Made by a program: the position numbers and the translations under genes. This document shows, in pieces, positions 13,076-27,202 of a DNA stretch of 64,000 bases. Every line of letters starts with the position of its first letter. Position 1 is the first letter of the stretch. Source of the DNA: Ooceraea biroi (taxonomy: Eukaryota > Arthropoda > Insecta > Hymenoptera > Formicidae); contig NC_039512.1 of the NCBI RefSeq assembly GCF_003672135.1, positions 16,384,874-16,448,873 of the forward strand. Direction: 5' to 3'. Under the pieces are notes generated by a model. It was not told the DNA's origin. It ran no database searches and saw only the letters and a list, made by a program, of their open reading frames with translations.

Positions 13076-13920
13076 TATGTACGTGCACATCATATACACA
13101 GTTATGCTAAATTAAATCAGTCATCGATCACGTTACCGCGTAGTTTTTAAGTATGCCTTCATTCCGAATGTGTCAATTTTGATAATTGTGTAATTAAAAT
13201 TAGATTTCACCAAGTTAAACTATCTTGAAGCATGTTGGATAGAGTTAAATAACTTTGAAAAATATAAGGGCATTAACGCTAAGACAATTTTCAAAGAGAT
13301 TCTATACACAATCCTATTTTCCTCTCCCCAATGATAAAATTAAATGTAAAAAGTATTTTAATAATAATGATTATGAATTATACTGTGACAATTATTCACA
13401 TGTGAAATATTTTGACAAAATATGTTGAATTTACAAATTAACCATTTTTTTATTAATATAATTCAACTTTTTGCTTCCACAAGTCCATAAATTGTGTTTA
13501 TTATCCATTGTTATTAAATTATTGCAAGTTCAACGCATTTCAATGGAAAATTTGAAGTTTGTATTTATCTTGAAGGTTGGTATTCACAGCCTTCCATATT
13601 ATATGACTTGTCCAATTACTTAGCCAATCAGATAGCTGTATCACTATTTAAAAGACGTATAACCCCGGACTGAAACATACGATGGAAACTAGACCAATTG
13701 TGTATTAAATTTCGCGCCATTTTTCTGTTGTACTCTTGTTGCTTAATTTTAACGTACAAGACAGCAGATTATATATTTTTCTAGGCGAATATATATAAAA
13801 TTCGTGTGTATGTGCTGTGTAATCATCTCGAGTGATATATTTGCTGGATACAGAATTTATAATAGTGACAGATTTTAAACTGCATATATATAACCTTACT
13901 TTTGCACAAATACGATTATA
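13076..13920. other. Intergenic, Prim1 upstream region
   Basis: No coding signal. It holds the 3' UTR of mRpS15 and, close to 13622, an inverted-CAAT-like AGCCAATCAGA that may belong to the Prim1 promoter. Nothing else stands out. Confidence 0.4.
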
Positions 13921-16008
13921 ATGGGCGATATTTCGGATTTGCTTGATTTACTACCAGTTTATTATTCGAGATTGTTTCCTTTTGCCGAGTATTATAGGTG
14001 GTTAAGTTATGGAAATGGTATGATCAAGATTTCAAATCAGCAGTTTTCTATATATTACATGTGCAAATTAATTCAGTGCTTTCCTCGAAGATTATTGATC
14101 CTTTATTAGAAAAAAAATAATAAATATCTTTAAAATACTCCCCCTCATTTTTTAATACTTTTCTTCATCCATCAGGAAGCTGATGAATCCTTTTTCAAAA
14201 AAACACAAAGTGAATATAAGCTCAATGTCTTAACAAAAGGATCAAATTAATTTGGACACCTAATATATTTTCTGTCTAATATATTGATTGTATATATCAT
14301 GTAACTTTTTGTATTAACAATTATCCTTTTCACACTTTTCTTAGCGGCTACCTTTGGTAAAAGAGAATTTTCGTTTACGCTCTCCGACGATATTTATATA
14401 CGTTATCAATCCTTTAATAACCAGAAGGCACTATCGGATGAAATTAAAAGATTGCTGCCACATAAGATAGATATAGGAGCAGTTTATAATGTTCAGTGAA
14501 GTATCGCAATATATTGTACATGTTTTATATTTCTGTACTTAATTTCTGCATATCGCTTTCCATTGATAAATTCTTTAATATCAGGATCTATGGTATACGT
14601 ACATGTGTTAGTTTTAAATGTTACGTACTACAAGTATAAAGCAAATACAAATGTTAATGAAATTTTGTATTAAATTGTAGACCAAAGGAACAGAAAAGAG
14701 TTCCCAATTTTCATCCGATTGAACGAGAATTGGTGTTCGATATAGACATGACTGATTACGATGAAGTAAGAACGTGCTGTAAAGGAGCGGATATTTGCAA
14801 TAAATGTTGGAAATTTATGTCGCTCGCTTGTAAAATATTAGACAATGCATTGAGGCGTAAGATATTTTTTATTATTATTTCACCAATATCTTTCAGCAGT
14901 AATTTAGTACGGATTATCTAATTGTTAATTTTTTACAGTGGACTTTGGCTATAAACACATCTTATGGGTATTCTCCGGTAGAAGGGGTATTCATTGCTGG
15001 GTGTGTGATACCACGGCACGCAGTTTGTCGGGGCAAGTACGAGCTGCAATTGCAGAATACTTGCAAGTCATAGGCGGAGGCGAATTCATGAAGAAAAAAG
15101 TGTATCTTGCTGGCAGTAAAATTCATCACTCCATTAAGTAGGTCCCACATGACGTAACGATGTTTGAAAAAGAAACCAGCGATTGAAGTGGCATTACACT
15201 TGCGTTGCAGGCGTGCTCTCAATATAATTAATCCTGTTTTCGTCGAGATGTGTGTCAAAGAGCAGAATATGCTAGGTACAGAAGAGGGAATTCAAAAATT
15301 TCTCTCGATACTGCCCAACGAAGACGACAGACGAGAAATAAAAACATTGTTTAACAAAGAAAGCACCAGTGAAGCCAGATGGAATGCATTCGTAGCGTAT
15401 ATCGAATCTAAACGACCCGCGGTACCTATGTTACATATTATTTCATCGTTACACATTTACATTTTAGGATTCAAAATGTTATAGTCGGCTAAGTCATCTA
15501 ATTTATTTATTGTATTTTAGGGAGACCGAAAATGGTACTTGTATCGTCATATGATAGAAGAAATTAAATTACAATATTCGTATCCGAGATTAGATATAAA
15601 TGTCAGCAAAGGGTTGAATCATTTGTTGAAATCACCCTTTTGCGTTCATCCAAAGACCGGGAAAATTTGCATACCGTTCAACGTGAATGCAGTAGACAAA
15701 TTCGACCCTGACAAGGTCCCTACTATAATGACACTAATGAAAGAAATCGACGTGTACGATGTAAAGGATAAAGCTGAGCAAGAAAAGTATGAGTTAAATA
15801 CGAAACGAATAAAAGATTACAAGAAGACGAGTCTGAATAAATCGCTACACGTTTTCCAAGAATTTTTGCGTCACTTAGAAGCCGAACGAAGGGAGCAGAG
15901 ATTAAAAGGAGAAAGTAAGTAGCACGTTAAGTAGAGCATTGCGTTTTAAATAATTCATCATTTTCAGCAAGTTTATCTTCAGTTTCAGCTGATACTATGG
16001 AATTTTAA
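13921..16008 (+). CDS. Prim1: DNA primase catalytic (small) subunit
   Basis: Seven exons, 13921-14017, 14345-14495, 14681-14856, 14939-15137, 15211-15421, 15521-15914 and 15968-16008, give 422 residues. This length is normal for the ~48-kDa subunit. It synthesises the RNA primer within the Pol alpha-primase complex. The catalytic metal-binding motif ELVFDIDMTDYD sits in exon 3 (Asp103 and Asp105), followed by a zinc motif C115-C116 ... C122-x2-C125. Exon 4 carries SGRRGIHCWVCD, a primase hallmark for substrate binding. YYSRLFPFAEYYRWLSYG opens the protein. Exon 6 has the FDPDKVPTI segment near the third metal ligand. The C-terminus is less certain. Splicing at 15914 gives a 13-residue tail from exon 7, whereas reading through the donor ends after two further residues. 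The other joins restore frame exactly. Confidence 0.96.
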
Positions 16009-18633
16009 TATAGAAGTGGAAGACAAGGTAGGAAGATAAGTTTGTTTAATATTCTAAGATGTGGTGCTGCCTCTTCTTTGCATTCAGTGTAACAAGTATT
16101 TATAACACTTTAATATATTTTTATAAAATGGGGAAAAAGAATGTTTCTTTTATTTCCTAGTTTCTACGTCTTCGCTTTTAAATAATAATATGTAGCCACT
16201 CTCACGAGACAAGTCCGCGCGTAAAGTAGGACTGTTACGGAGTAATGAGAACATCACAATGAAGTCCTAGTAGTAAACAAAAATTATTTTTCTCGGATTT
16301 TTTCCGCAAATGCTCGCTTTTGAGAATTGTTTCGCACATTAATGAATTGTCTCTCCACCTGCGAGACAATTTTACTCGTCGAATCAACGAGATAAAATTC
16401 CGGGCATGTGGGAATTCGTGTTGAATGAGCGTATTACCTTCCCTCATGAATTAGCGTAAAGTTCTTGCGTCGGCGAGATTACCTTGTTCCCGTTAAGTAA
16501 GACTCGTGGATTCAAGTTAATCAGTTGAGATTACACGAAGTTAATTGCTTCAATAGCGCTTGGTTCTCACGCAGGCAACTTAGTCATACCTTTCTTAATT
16601 GCGTTGATGTCATGACTATTGTCGTATGAGTATCATATGGAAAAACAAACAAAAAAAAGGCGTTGAAACTTTTTCTATATCATTCTTCTTTCACAAAGAA
16701 TAATTAAAAGTATATATCGATTGTTATAAACTGATGAAATGCTTAATTCCACAGTTCAAATAATTCGGAATATTGTTTGCATTCTCGGTCTTTTTATCGA
16801 TTTGTCATCGATCTTTTTATCGATTTGCTATCGTTGAATTTCAATGAAACCTTGCCATTTATTATTTTGTTTCAATTGTAATATATTTATCAAAAAATCG
16901 CAGCGCTGCTGTTTGTGGTAAAATCAAATATCACAAATAATTACAAAATTGTGTTGCACGTCTTATTTTACGATATTCGTGGAGCTCGAAAAGAAATTCC
17001 CCGAAAAGGTATATCAGAAATACAATCCCGAGTTGGAGTAATTCTCGGTAGTCCTCTCGTGAGTGTTATATTATTATGATAATTTAATTTTTTGTAATAT
17101 TCGAGCAGAAATATTTTGTCTGCGCTTCCCGTTGCCATTGAAAATTTTACTTTCTGCTGTTTCGTTTCGCTTTCTTCGTACAACCTCTCTGAACGCTGAG
17201 GATATACTAAACGAACTAAAATGTTCGATATTCTTTTAATGGTCTTTTCGTTTGTGGGTCGTCCTACTTGGGAAGGATGCTCGCTTGTATAATGATGCTG
17301 AATTAATTTATATTTTAGTATTCATAATACATATAATCAAAACTATCAGTTTTATATATATCAAAATATCAAAATAACTATTTTTTTTCATCAAATGGAA
17401 CAACTTTGGAGGCCGTCGTGAAACAAATTTAAAAATTAATAAATATAAAATCCATTCTTTTATGTATACATATACATACAATGCACGCGCGGGGGATGCG
17501 ATATTTAAATCGAGAAGCATAAAGATAAAAAATGAAACAAAATGAAAAGAAATGTTTCGGACAAAAGATGTAGGGTTTCAAAGGGGATAGGTGATAGTGC
17601 TAATATGAAAGTATGTACTAGTCATTTCTTGTGTATCATTGAGACTCAAAACTAGTCTTTTCGACCAGGCTCTCGTAGTCTCTCATCTGATAACGAATTC
17701 TTATCTCGTTTCACGGTCGGAATACAGCCAAGAAGGGAAACGGACGTGGCCACACGTGAGGTATAGCTTATTCGTCTACAGGACAAACATACGATTTACT
17801 TTCCAATTTTTCCAGATAATTCCGGTAAAAATATTATTTAGCGCAGATTTTGCGTGACATTCAATTCCTTGTTCTCTTTTTGTCAAGGAAGAATCTGTGA
17901 GTGCATTTGCATACCTTGCTAATTTAAAAATCGCATAATGCACATCACTATGTATCCGTGATGCCGAATACCCGAGTATACATAATTTCTAGTTTTAAAG
18001 ATTTATTTGCTAACATTGTTTAGAATGTCATACAGAACATGTAATAAATTACTTAAAGATGGGATATACCGGAATTAATTTTTATCTTATTTACCGCTAA
18101 ATCAAAGAAGTGATACATCTAATAAATACAAATAACGTCACACTATTGAGTTTCACGCAGAGTCGACACAAAAAGTCGGCGGCTTTTCCCGGACTAGATT
18201 TTTCCATATCTAGGATAGATCTGCGATTAGCTACCGGAGATCGCGTCATTGGTACACGTTAAAAGCTGTTACGAGCGGTATATCGCCATCGTTGCGTGTA
18301 AGAGAAACGAGTAATCTAAATAAATGGGCATTATTTTACGTTTCATTTCCGCTTTAATGAATAACGGAGCGAAGCTTCACATGTGCGATTAAATCTACAC
18401 ACGTTCGTAGGAATGAATCTCTAGTATTGAATTGATTTGAAATCGTATTGAAGTGACTTTCACTTGTATGCGGAAAGCTAGCGGTATCAATGAATTACAA
18501 TAAAGAGGTCTTATAAAGGTAAAACCGCGGATTGCTAAATATTTTCAAAGAAATTAATTCATCATCACAGCGTTCTCGTAAGGATTAAAACTTTCTTGTA
18601 GAATGCAATAATAAATATCAAAAAATTGATATA
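16009..18633. other. Gene-free intergenic region
   Basis: No exon chain could be built on either strand. Short frames here lack family motifs. About 18130-18310 is richer in GC than its surroundings and could be a conserved regulatory block, but sequence alone does not establish that. Confidence 0.4.
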
Positions 18634-19125
18634 CACAATGCGGTCCAGTCACAAGTGTTCAGGCAAGGTTCGTATAAAATAAATATCTCACTAGAATAAT
18701 ATTTAAAATTGTTTTTTATTCAAAATAGACTCCATTATAATCGATACGATCTCTCGATTCCAACTCGTTATGTCGTCATTGAAAACTTCTGTTTTGTAAT
18801 AGTCTTCAGTTGGTTACAGTTTCAATTTAAAAAATGTCAATCTTTGGCCTTTCAATTGCAATTTTAATTTTGGGAATAAAAACTAGTCTGGGAATGACAA
18901 GTCAGGTGGATAGACTAGGTGATGCCGTTGTTCTTTTCCCGAATTCATGACGTACTAAAAGAACGTTTCACGAAACAGTAACGTATTCGGAATCAAATCA
19001 CCGTTGACAATTTAAATTATTCGTACATTTAGATAAAGATTATGGGAACATAGTTTAGAAATGGAAATGGCTACATGGCGCCACTAGTATGTCCATAAAA
19101 AATACCAGTCTGAGAACTTATGGAA
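18634..19125 (-). mobile_element. Decayed Tc1/mariner-like remnant
   Basis: The minus strand at about 18850-18960 reads as a ruined transposase C-terminal half: PPDL..PD, a stop, then FLFPKLKLQLKGQR, which resembles the SPDLAPSDYFLFPKLK segment of mariner-type transposases. The ends are weak inverted repeats (GCGGTCCAGTCACAAGTGTT at the left; the right end, reverse-complemented, contains CCATAAGTTCTCAGACTGG). A related end is found at 34424. It is far too eroded to be active. Confidence 0.7.
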
Positions 19126-20387
19126 TGCACTATGCATTGAGAGCACGATAATCTCTAACTAGAAATTCTATTTTGAATCTTAGAGAATTGTGATTTAAAT
19201 TTATTTGACAAACGCATACGATTTCTTCACAAAGCCGAATGTTTGCACCGCTACTTAAAAAAGATTCGCGTTTGATAATCTTGAAACACACACACAATTT
19301 TCCACGAAGTCGAAAACACTTCATCAAAAAATCATTATTCGTTACTATGCTTCTCTATAGTCAAATTTATATCTCTTCCGTTTATTCCGTTCACTGTCTT
19401 ATGAAAGTTTAATGCCGATAATAGTGCTTTTGTAATTTGATATTTGAAGAATGTCGCGCAAACTATTCTCAACAAAGAAATTTTATAGTAAACAACGGCA
19501 AATTTGTGTGTGTGGCATAGAGCCCCTCCCCGCCACACAACAAACTTTTTACATCATCTTCATGCAATAAATAACGAAACAATGGACAAGGAATTTTAAG
19601 CCTCTATGCGCGCAACAAGCCAAATTAAATGTATGGTAGTAGCAGTAGTATCCATTAATATAGCAAGATTACGGAGAAAGTTCGATACTAGGACAATAAG
19701 TCAAACAGAGGCACAATATATAGAACACTTTTGTGATGATTAATTAAAAAAAGAAATTAACTAGATCGATCTAACAATCAACAGATGAAAGGATACATAT
19801 CCTGAGTATGATACAAGCGAGTAAATGAAAATTATATCTTGTAAGCGTGATACATAATTTAAAATGTATCAAATTCGGAGAAAAGAAGAAAGCGTGAAAA
19901 TTCTGCACGAAATTTTAATTGTTCCTACTGAAACGTAAAAGAAATTCTTTTATGAGGAACAAATCAGTCTTAAATCATTTTATTTACGAAGATTATTCGT
20001 AATCATATCATTATTTTCTTCTTTTCGAGAAAAGAGAATAGAAGTTTTACGCTATATATTTCTGAAAGAAAAAATTAATATTTTACATATATAGAATGAT
20101 TGAGACATATATGCTACGATTAGATTATTCAGTAGGAACAATTGCTACAAGAAATAAAACACATTAGAAGATCACAAAGTGACAAATTAAAAAACAAATT
20201 TTGTTATTAATGAAGTTGAAAAATCTGCGAGCTGTCCAAAAATATTCGCAAATTAAAACGATATTGATTCATTAATAAAATGATTTAGACTGATATTAGC
20301 CGAGTTCACGTGATAATTGTGAAATAATGTATCTATAATTAATTATCATTAAGTGCTTCGATTTCGATCAAGAGCAAAAGTATTGTA

Positions 20388-20800
20388 AAAAGTGAAGATA
20401 CGTGAGCAAGAGTGAAGTGTCAAAAAAGACGTGAACGAACGAAAGTGTGCCATCCGTACACGTTACACCTTACTTTATTTTAGAGGGGGGAAATAGTTGC
20501 TCGGACACCACGAGGAGAGCTACAAAGAGTATATCCGGGGTACTAGTGCCTCACAGTGGGGGTAGCGACATAAGTATTAAACGACCTTTAGAAAAGTCTT
20601 CATTTTGATAACAGATTGCAATCCACAAAGTCGGTGAACTTACAAGACGCAACGCAAAGCAACTCTGTTCAGTCAACTGTACAAAAAGGCGTAAACTCAA
20701 AGCGGAAAGGATACTTCCGTCGGCAAAGATAAGCGATTCACGATCAATCTGTGTTCACTGTATCTTCTTATCTGTACCTGATTCAAATACGTGGTAAGTA
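20388..20800 (+). promoter_or_regulatory. Possible non-coding 5' exon
   Basis: A less AT-rich block without an open frame ends in a good donor, GTG/GTAAGT at about 20794. It resembles an insect 5' UTR exon for a downstream + strand gene; the NGKP gene at 29479 and the small membrane-protein frame near 26126 are the only candidates in the window. This is inference only; transcript data would decide it. Confidence 0.25.
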
Positions 20801-20901
20801 AACTGTACATCGTTCTCATAATTCCATGCAAAACGGATAATTGTGCGTTTCAACACGCGCAATTATAACATAATTATCAGCTATCGCGGGTATAATCGCT
20901 A

Positions 20902-21055
20902 TTTGGGTTGACCGAAAGTCCGTGCGGATCTTTTTAGCAAAATTCAAAAAGTAAAACTTTGAATTATGAATTAAAAAATAATATTAAAAATCAATACAAA
21001 GCTTTACGTTTGAATTTTGCTTAAAAAATCTGCACGGACTTTCCGGTCCATCCAC
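20902..21055. mobile_element. Short MITE with ~55-bp inverted repeats
   Basis: The left arm (GGGTTGACCGAAAGTCCGTG onward) and the reverse complement of the right arm (GGATGGACCGGAAAGTCCGTG onward) match over most of 55 bp, leaving almost no unique centre. Size and termini fit a mariner-derived MITE. It has no coding capacity. Confidence 0.8.
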
Positions 21056-24000
21056 TAAATTCTATGAAGTTATAAGACACGTTGATTATTTCACAAACTT
21101 TGACGTTTAGATTATAAGTTAATTATAATCTGTACTTATTAGTTTTATAATTATTATAAAGTAATCGAAATGTGCGAACATACATAGCTGGAAAACAATA
21201 TAATATAAAAGATTTTAAGAAAATATTGTTATCGATCAAGAAAGATTAAATTACTATATTTTATAATCCTGTTTGATTATATAATTTTTTTTACGTAAAT
21301 GATGGAGTTCATCGGGTAAATTTTAAATTTACTTAAACACAATTTTATCATTTTTCCCAAGCATTGACACATATGATCTTTGAAGGCGCTTCTTAAATAC
21401 ACATAGCTAAAAAATAATGTAATAAAAAATGATCTAATATCATCGAACCTGGTAATATCATTGCTTTCTATACTTAGAAAACACTTGTACAATTGGATTT
21501 GACATTAAATCAGAAGCTAAATTCAATTGTAATTACCAACAGCCTCAAATTTTATATTGAATATCAATATAGTCTTAACAACCAAAGATGACAAGAATCT
21601 GACAAGCTGAGCCGTGTGAAACAATATATGATAGATACAAAACGAAAGCAAGATATTACCAGGTTTGATGATACTAGAGATTTCGAATCATCGACATCAC
21701 ATATAATATTATTTATACCTTATGCTGCGATTGCTCCTGTGCAGTTTTACAGAGTTTTAGAGAGTTAGTGCGGTCACGTACGACCTACCCCAAGCGATTG
21801 AAATGATAGCATGACATGTCGATCACGATCTCTATCGCCGCTGTATCAATTGGTATTCTCGCGTTGTGCCCGTCGATCAGAATACGTAGTGAAGCATGGA
21901 AAAAAGGGAGGAATTTTCCAAGCTCTAGCTAAACGATCAACATTTTCGTAATGCGCAAGTTTCATGAATGCTAATACGAGTACTATATACATGTTTTTCT
22001 TCACTTATTCTCGTTACTTCCAGTTGTTATTACTTAACTGACAACTAATATTCACTTTTTTACATATAATAATTAACAAAATTTAAACGCTGCAGGAAAA
22101 TTTAAAAAAATTTTTTAATTAATTTTTATTTATTTATTATACATTAATTAAATTTTTTTAAATCAGTCGCACCAAAACCTGGATCGTGTACAATATTGCA
22201 AGTGTATTGTAACTAGACTACTAGTTTTTTAGTTTACGAATATTAATATTAATTTTAAAAAACTTCTTTCCGTGTATCAACGTTTTATATATAACAATGT
22301 TCTCAAAGTTATAATTTCCTCGTACGCATGTTGAAAGGAATGAAATGAGGTGAAAGTCTTTAGACAGTCGGCATAAAAGAATATATTGTATGATTTTTTG
22401 AATTTTATGTTATGTGGCATTCATAAAATGGGTATCTTGGATAGTAAGATATGATCACTAAACCTAATAAGATTATGATGGAAAGGCACGGCGTGTACAA
22501 CATTGCAGGACTGGACTATTTTACGCCGGATGTAAAAGCATTTACACAGTTTATCGGAAAAGTACATTCTAACAGTTCAAACGTGTATCATTGATCGAAT
22601 TGTTTTGCACGACTCTCACATAGAATGCGCATACAGGGAATAGACAAAAACATGGAAACATTCCATTTCTCGTCCATTTCTTGCATATCAAATCATTTAT
22701 CAAATGATTTTATTATGGAATCGAATAGTTACGATCTTATAAATTGCAAAAAAATATACATGCCAAAGCAATATAAATTTGATGAAATTACAATCATTAG
22801 TAGATGATAATAACCAAAAGACACAAATTTCCTAGAGATACATACAAAGAGACATATCCTTAGAAATCCTTTCTTAGAAATAAAATATTATTAATATTAT
22901 TATATAATAAAATATTAAAAAACAATTATACTTTCTTTTATTTTATCAAAATTAATATAAACACAATTTCCTTAACTTATATCAAATTTTTAAAATTCAA
23001 AAATTTTGTTTTTGTGATTTTCGTTAATATCGGCAAAAATTCAAAATATAACTACATTCTATAAGCTAATTAATTCATATATTATATAGTAAATTTTCTT
23101 CTTTTTACATGTGTTTAAGATTCTATTTTGTGCAAAATAATTATGTAAATAATATCACCTTTGGTCCAAATTCCATAAAATAATCTTATATTAAAACAAC
23201 GACACATTTAAGATACAATTACAATACATGCATACATAACACGTTACCGCTCTATCTGGGTTAATTGAATCGTGCATAAAACCATTTATAAATATACCGT
23301 TGTTCCGTGTCATTAAAGTTCTACACATCTTTAAGAAATAATATGTAGTTTCCGCAAAGAAGTGATATATATTTATGAGAGAATTAGGATTCTCACAATT
23401 AAGTAGAATCAGAAAGTAAGGCTCGCACGAATGTAATAATTTTTTGTGATTGTCAATAAATGTCTAATGTCGTTGACATCAAATTATTATGATATAATTA
23501 AAGGGTATTTTATTTGTATATGAAACTATAAAATGTCTTAAGAGAGAGAGAGAAAGAGTAGGTAATAGGGTAATAACAGAAAACGATTACCGTGTGTGTA
23601 CAAAATAAATCGTTTTGTAGAGAAGTTAAACATTGCTGCAGAATCTTAATTTCCTAACGGCCTATAGGAAACACTATTGTATCTCTATCTCAAAATTATT
23701 CGCGCAGCTTAGGACTGTGTTTTGAACTGAAAAAAACTATTATTTAATACATTTAGAAATCGAAAGGTCATAATACGTTCATTACACCGTAAAATTAATC
23801 GCAGGTCGAGTTGCTAAATCCTAAAATCAACAATTGGATTTAAATTAATGCACAAAGTATCGAGAATTTTCAAATCGAAATTACTGTGATTCACGGTAAT
23901 AATTGAATAGTGAACGTTGAATGGACGTTTATACAATTATGATCTCAAAGAGTCCTTTATTGCTAATCAGTGTTAATCAGTGTAATTATGACAAAGCCTT

Positions 24001-24950
24001 ATGAAATGATTTATTGGAAGAACTATATGTGTGACTCGATTACCAAACTATGATTTACTTTATCGACATGTTATCTTTATCTTCTAAATTGAGATATACA
24101 GAAAAAGGAAATCATGCTGATCGAGTCACAAGAATTTATCTTGAAATAAAGACCTTTTTCTACAAAATAGTTGATGAAATCGTTGCATCGCTCTTGAATC
24201 TTCCGCGCTACATCTCGCAAAATTCCGTCTATGTACGGTATATCTTGTTAAGATCAGCAGCGTAAAATTGGATGATTAAAGAAGCAGAATAAGAAAGAGT
24301 ACGTGTTTTATGTCGGAACGACGAGCGACACACATCAATAACGATTTATCCACATGCCGAAATTGAACGTCATCGATTTCTTTATCTTCAACTCTCTCTG
24401 TAAATGTGTTTGAAAGATTATCGCATTATGACTCCATCTCATTTCACGATATATTTATATTATACATATACGGACAAAAACAAGCTTTTTTTCTCAAATT
24501 TCACTCCATAATTCGCATTTCTGTACGTGCTGCGTGTCTTTTTTTGCCGTCGTTATTCACGCAGCAATTCACGGTTATTATCATTGCGTGTCGCGTACAG
24601 CGTATACTTCTATAGCGATACTTCCAAGGCGTTTAAAGCATGTATCCAGCCTTTCAGAAACACAATTAGTCGCTTATCCTAAGCATGATATCTAGCATTC
24701 TTCTGGTTAACGGTGAGCAATAAAAAAGTCGGACTTCTGTATGATTTTCACCGGACGTATGTATGTAGCATCTTCTTTTACGCGGAGACGGTGAAAAAAC
24801 GGCCTCGTTTCGCTTCACGGAGTATAGACGCAATTAACATGTAATTATTCGGGTCAACAATGGGCTCCCGTGGCCATGTCTTTTGCTCGATAGCAAACTC
24901 TCTCCCGTCGGCTTCCGTTGAAATTGAAGGTTATTTATATGCCGCTTATA
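21056..24950. other. Gene-free AT-rich region
   Basis: No supportable gene. A GA-rich microsatellite lies near 23543-23558. About 24700-24930 is less AT-rich, without a usable reading frame, and may be regulatory. Confidence 0.4.
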
Positions 24951-25737
24951 CAGGGTGTTTCCTCTAACTGTAGCACTTAGAATATCTATGCTTCCTTTGA
25001 TGATATGAAAAAGTCAAAGGACCAAAATTGTTCGATTCAAAGAGACTAGTACTCTGGTAAGAAAATTATTTTTTTTAATGTGACCTTTCACAAGATATCA
25101 AGGTCATGAACATTTTTTTTAATGAGATGGTACATTTTCCTTAACGAAATGATGTAGCTTGTAAAAAAACAAATTCAACCATACAGAATATGTTGACCTT
25201 CAAATGACTTTGAACCACAAAAATCACGTTTAGGAAAAGAAACTCTATTTATTGTATGTATAACTACAAAGATATACCTTTTTTACAGATGTTCGAAATG
25301 ATCACCGTTTACTTCGATACACTTTCGAATTCGATGAATAAACGATTGTTTTACGTTTTTGAGAGATTCCGGAGTAATTGCGGTGCACGCACGCTGAATT
25401 CTTTCTCGCATATCTTCAGGTGTGTCGGAATATCGCGATAAACTTCATTTGCACGGAACATACTCGACGAATCATTTCCTGATCGCTGGATTGGACGTGG
25501 TGGAAGAATTTCTTGGCCAGCTCGATCACCAGATCTTACGCCTCTTGATTTGTTTCTTTGGGGACACCTAAAAAATGAAGTTTATCGCGATATCTTGTGA
25601 AAGGTCACATTAAAAAAATAATTTTCTTACCAGAGTACTAGTCTCTTTGAATCGAACAATTTTCGTCCTTTGACTTTTTTCATATCATCAAAGGAAGCAG
25701 AGATATTCTAAGTGCTACAGTTAGAGGAAACACCCTG
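24951..25737. mobile_element. Long-TIR element carrying transposase fragments
   Basis: The element is bounded by CAGGGTGTTTCCTCTAACTG and its inverse, and both sides are flanked by TATA. The arms match for about 150 bp. Between them lie two pieces of one Tc1/mariner-like transposase in opposite orientations. The plus strand at about 25490-25600 encodes WIGRGGRISWPARSPDLTP and LDLFLWGHLKNEVYRDI. The minus strand at about 25280-25450 encodes NEVYRDI followed by an eroded EDMRERIQRACTAITPESL-like C-terminal part. The two fragments meet head to head at the shared NEVYRDI block, so the copy is rearranged and non-autonomous. Confidence 0.85.
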
Positions 25738-26125
25738 TATATGAGAAGGGAATTTTATCCAGGATCAAACACGTAATGATACAATTTTGTAGAAAGTACG
25801 ACTACACATGGTGACGTTTAGTAGCTACTGTCACTGATGTGATCGGTGGACGGTCATCATTTAATGCCGGAGCCAATTTCGGATGAGTACGTTCCACCGG
25901 AGAGTAGGCCATCGTGCTTCGGTAATCATCAGTCGTGCGGAGAGAAACTGAAGTTTTTTCTCATTCTTAGAGATACGTGTGTCTATCGTATCCGTTTAAT
26001 GAGGTATCGTTAAGGAAAAGTAATCGAAGTGATTGAGAATCGTGAAAATCGGACATACAGCTCACCTAATGTACTGGCTGTACAAGCCCAAGCCTATCAG
26101 AGATTTAATTTGTCATTAGATTCGC

Positions 26126-26349
26126 CAATGAAGATAGTTCAAACGAATAAGTATGGAGAAAGTGGTGAAGGAGGAGAGATATGCTTAAACGCAAGCAAAG
26201 ATTCTTCTCATTTTCTGTATTCACTCGACGTAAATTCGATACAGTACGTGATGCACATCGCTTTAATCTTTTTTCTTCTTGGTCTCTTATATTGTATTAC
26301 GCGTTGCACATGGGCCGTTATTTCTCCGAAACAAGATACCGGTACATAG
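26126..26349 (+). CDS. Possible small membrane protein or terminal exon
   Basis: An open frame continues from about 26029 to the stop at 26349. The first ATG in frame is at 26126, which would give about 73 residues; the upstream part of the frame may instead be reached by splicing. The frame contains NRT, NLS and NAS glycosylation-like sites and one clear transmembrane stretch (HIALIFFLLGLLYCI) followed by a short polar tail. I do not recognise a family. The balanced composition is better than neighbouring random frames, but there is no homology or firm splice support, so it may be spurious. Confidence 0.25.
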
Positions 26350-27202
26350 ATATATGTATGTATGTCACTATGAGCATTACATAATAATGTGTTATTTCGT
26401 AATGCACAAAATCAGTACAACTTTAAATTCCGTAAAGGGACGCAGTATTATGCTTGCATAATTACTAACGCATAATATGATAATATAAGATTTATTTATG
26501 AAAGAAATAGAATAATAGAGTAAAGAGAATAAAGAGAAAAATAAAATATAGAATTATAATTATCTGTTACGTTCATACTCTATCATGTATTTTTATTCAT
26601 TCTGTTTTATTCCTCTTCTGTTTGTGATAATTTGTGTGATTTTATAAATTGCTTGCAATTACCATTCTTGCCCTTATTTTACTCATTTGGCGTCACCGTT
26701 GCAAATAAAAAAGAAAAGGAAGAAAAAATGTCACAGTATACGATTAAATACGAAGCTTTGTCCGAATGTTGCGTCGCGTTATATTTTATTTATCCCTTAC
26801 CTCTTCTTTCCTGCCAAGCTGCCCGTTTGCCTCTGCTTACTTGGTTGCCTCTTTTTTATTTTACATACTCTACGTACGTACTACGTACTATATATGGAGA
26901 TATGATTTATTTGACGTCAGACATAGAATCGCGCGCGCGTAGCCACAAGGAATAAAGAGGTTCGATAATAGAGTGCGTGACTAGACGAGAAATGCGTCCC
27001 TCGTGAGGACATCCACCCCAGCGGACAATTTGTTTTGGCTCGTTCGCTCCTTCCTCCGACTTCCAGTCGGTGCAATATTTAACATTGCATGCCGAAATGT
27101 CTTCTTGCAGGCCGAATTATTATTGTTTTATTTTATTCCATCAAACGCTGGTGTTATTCGTGCAATATTTTTCATACAATTCTGTTTGATATAAAACAAT
27201 AT

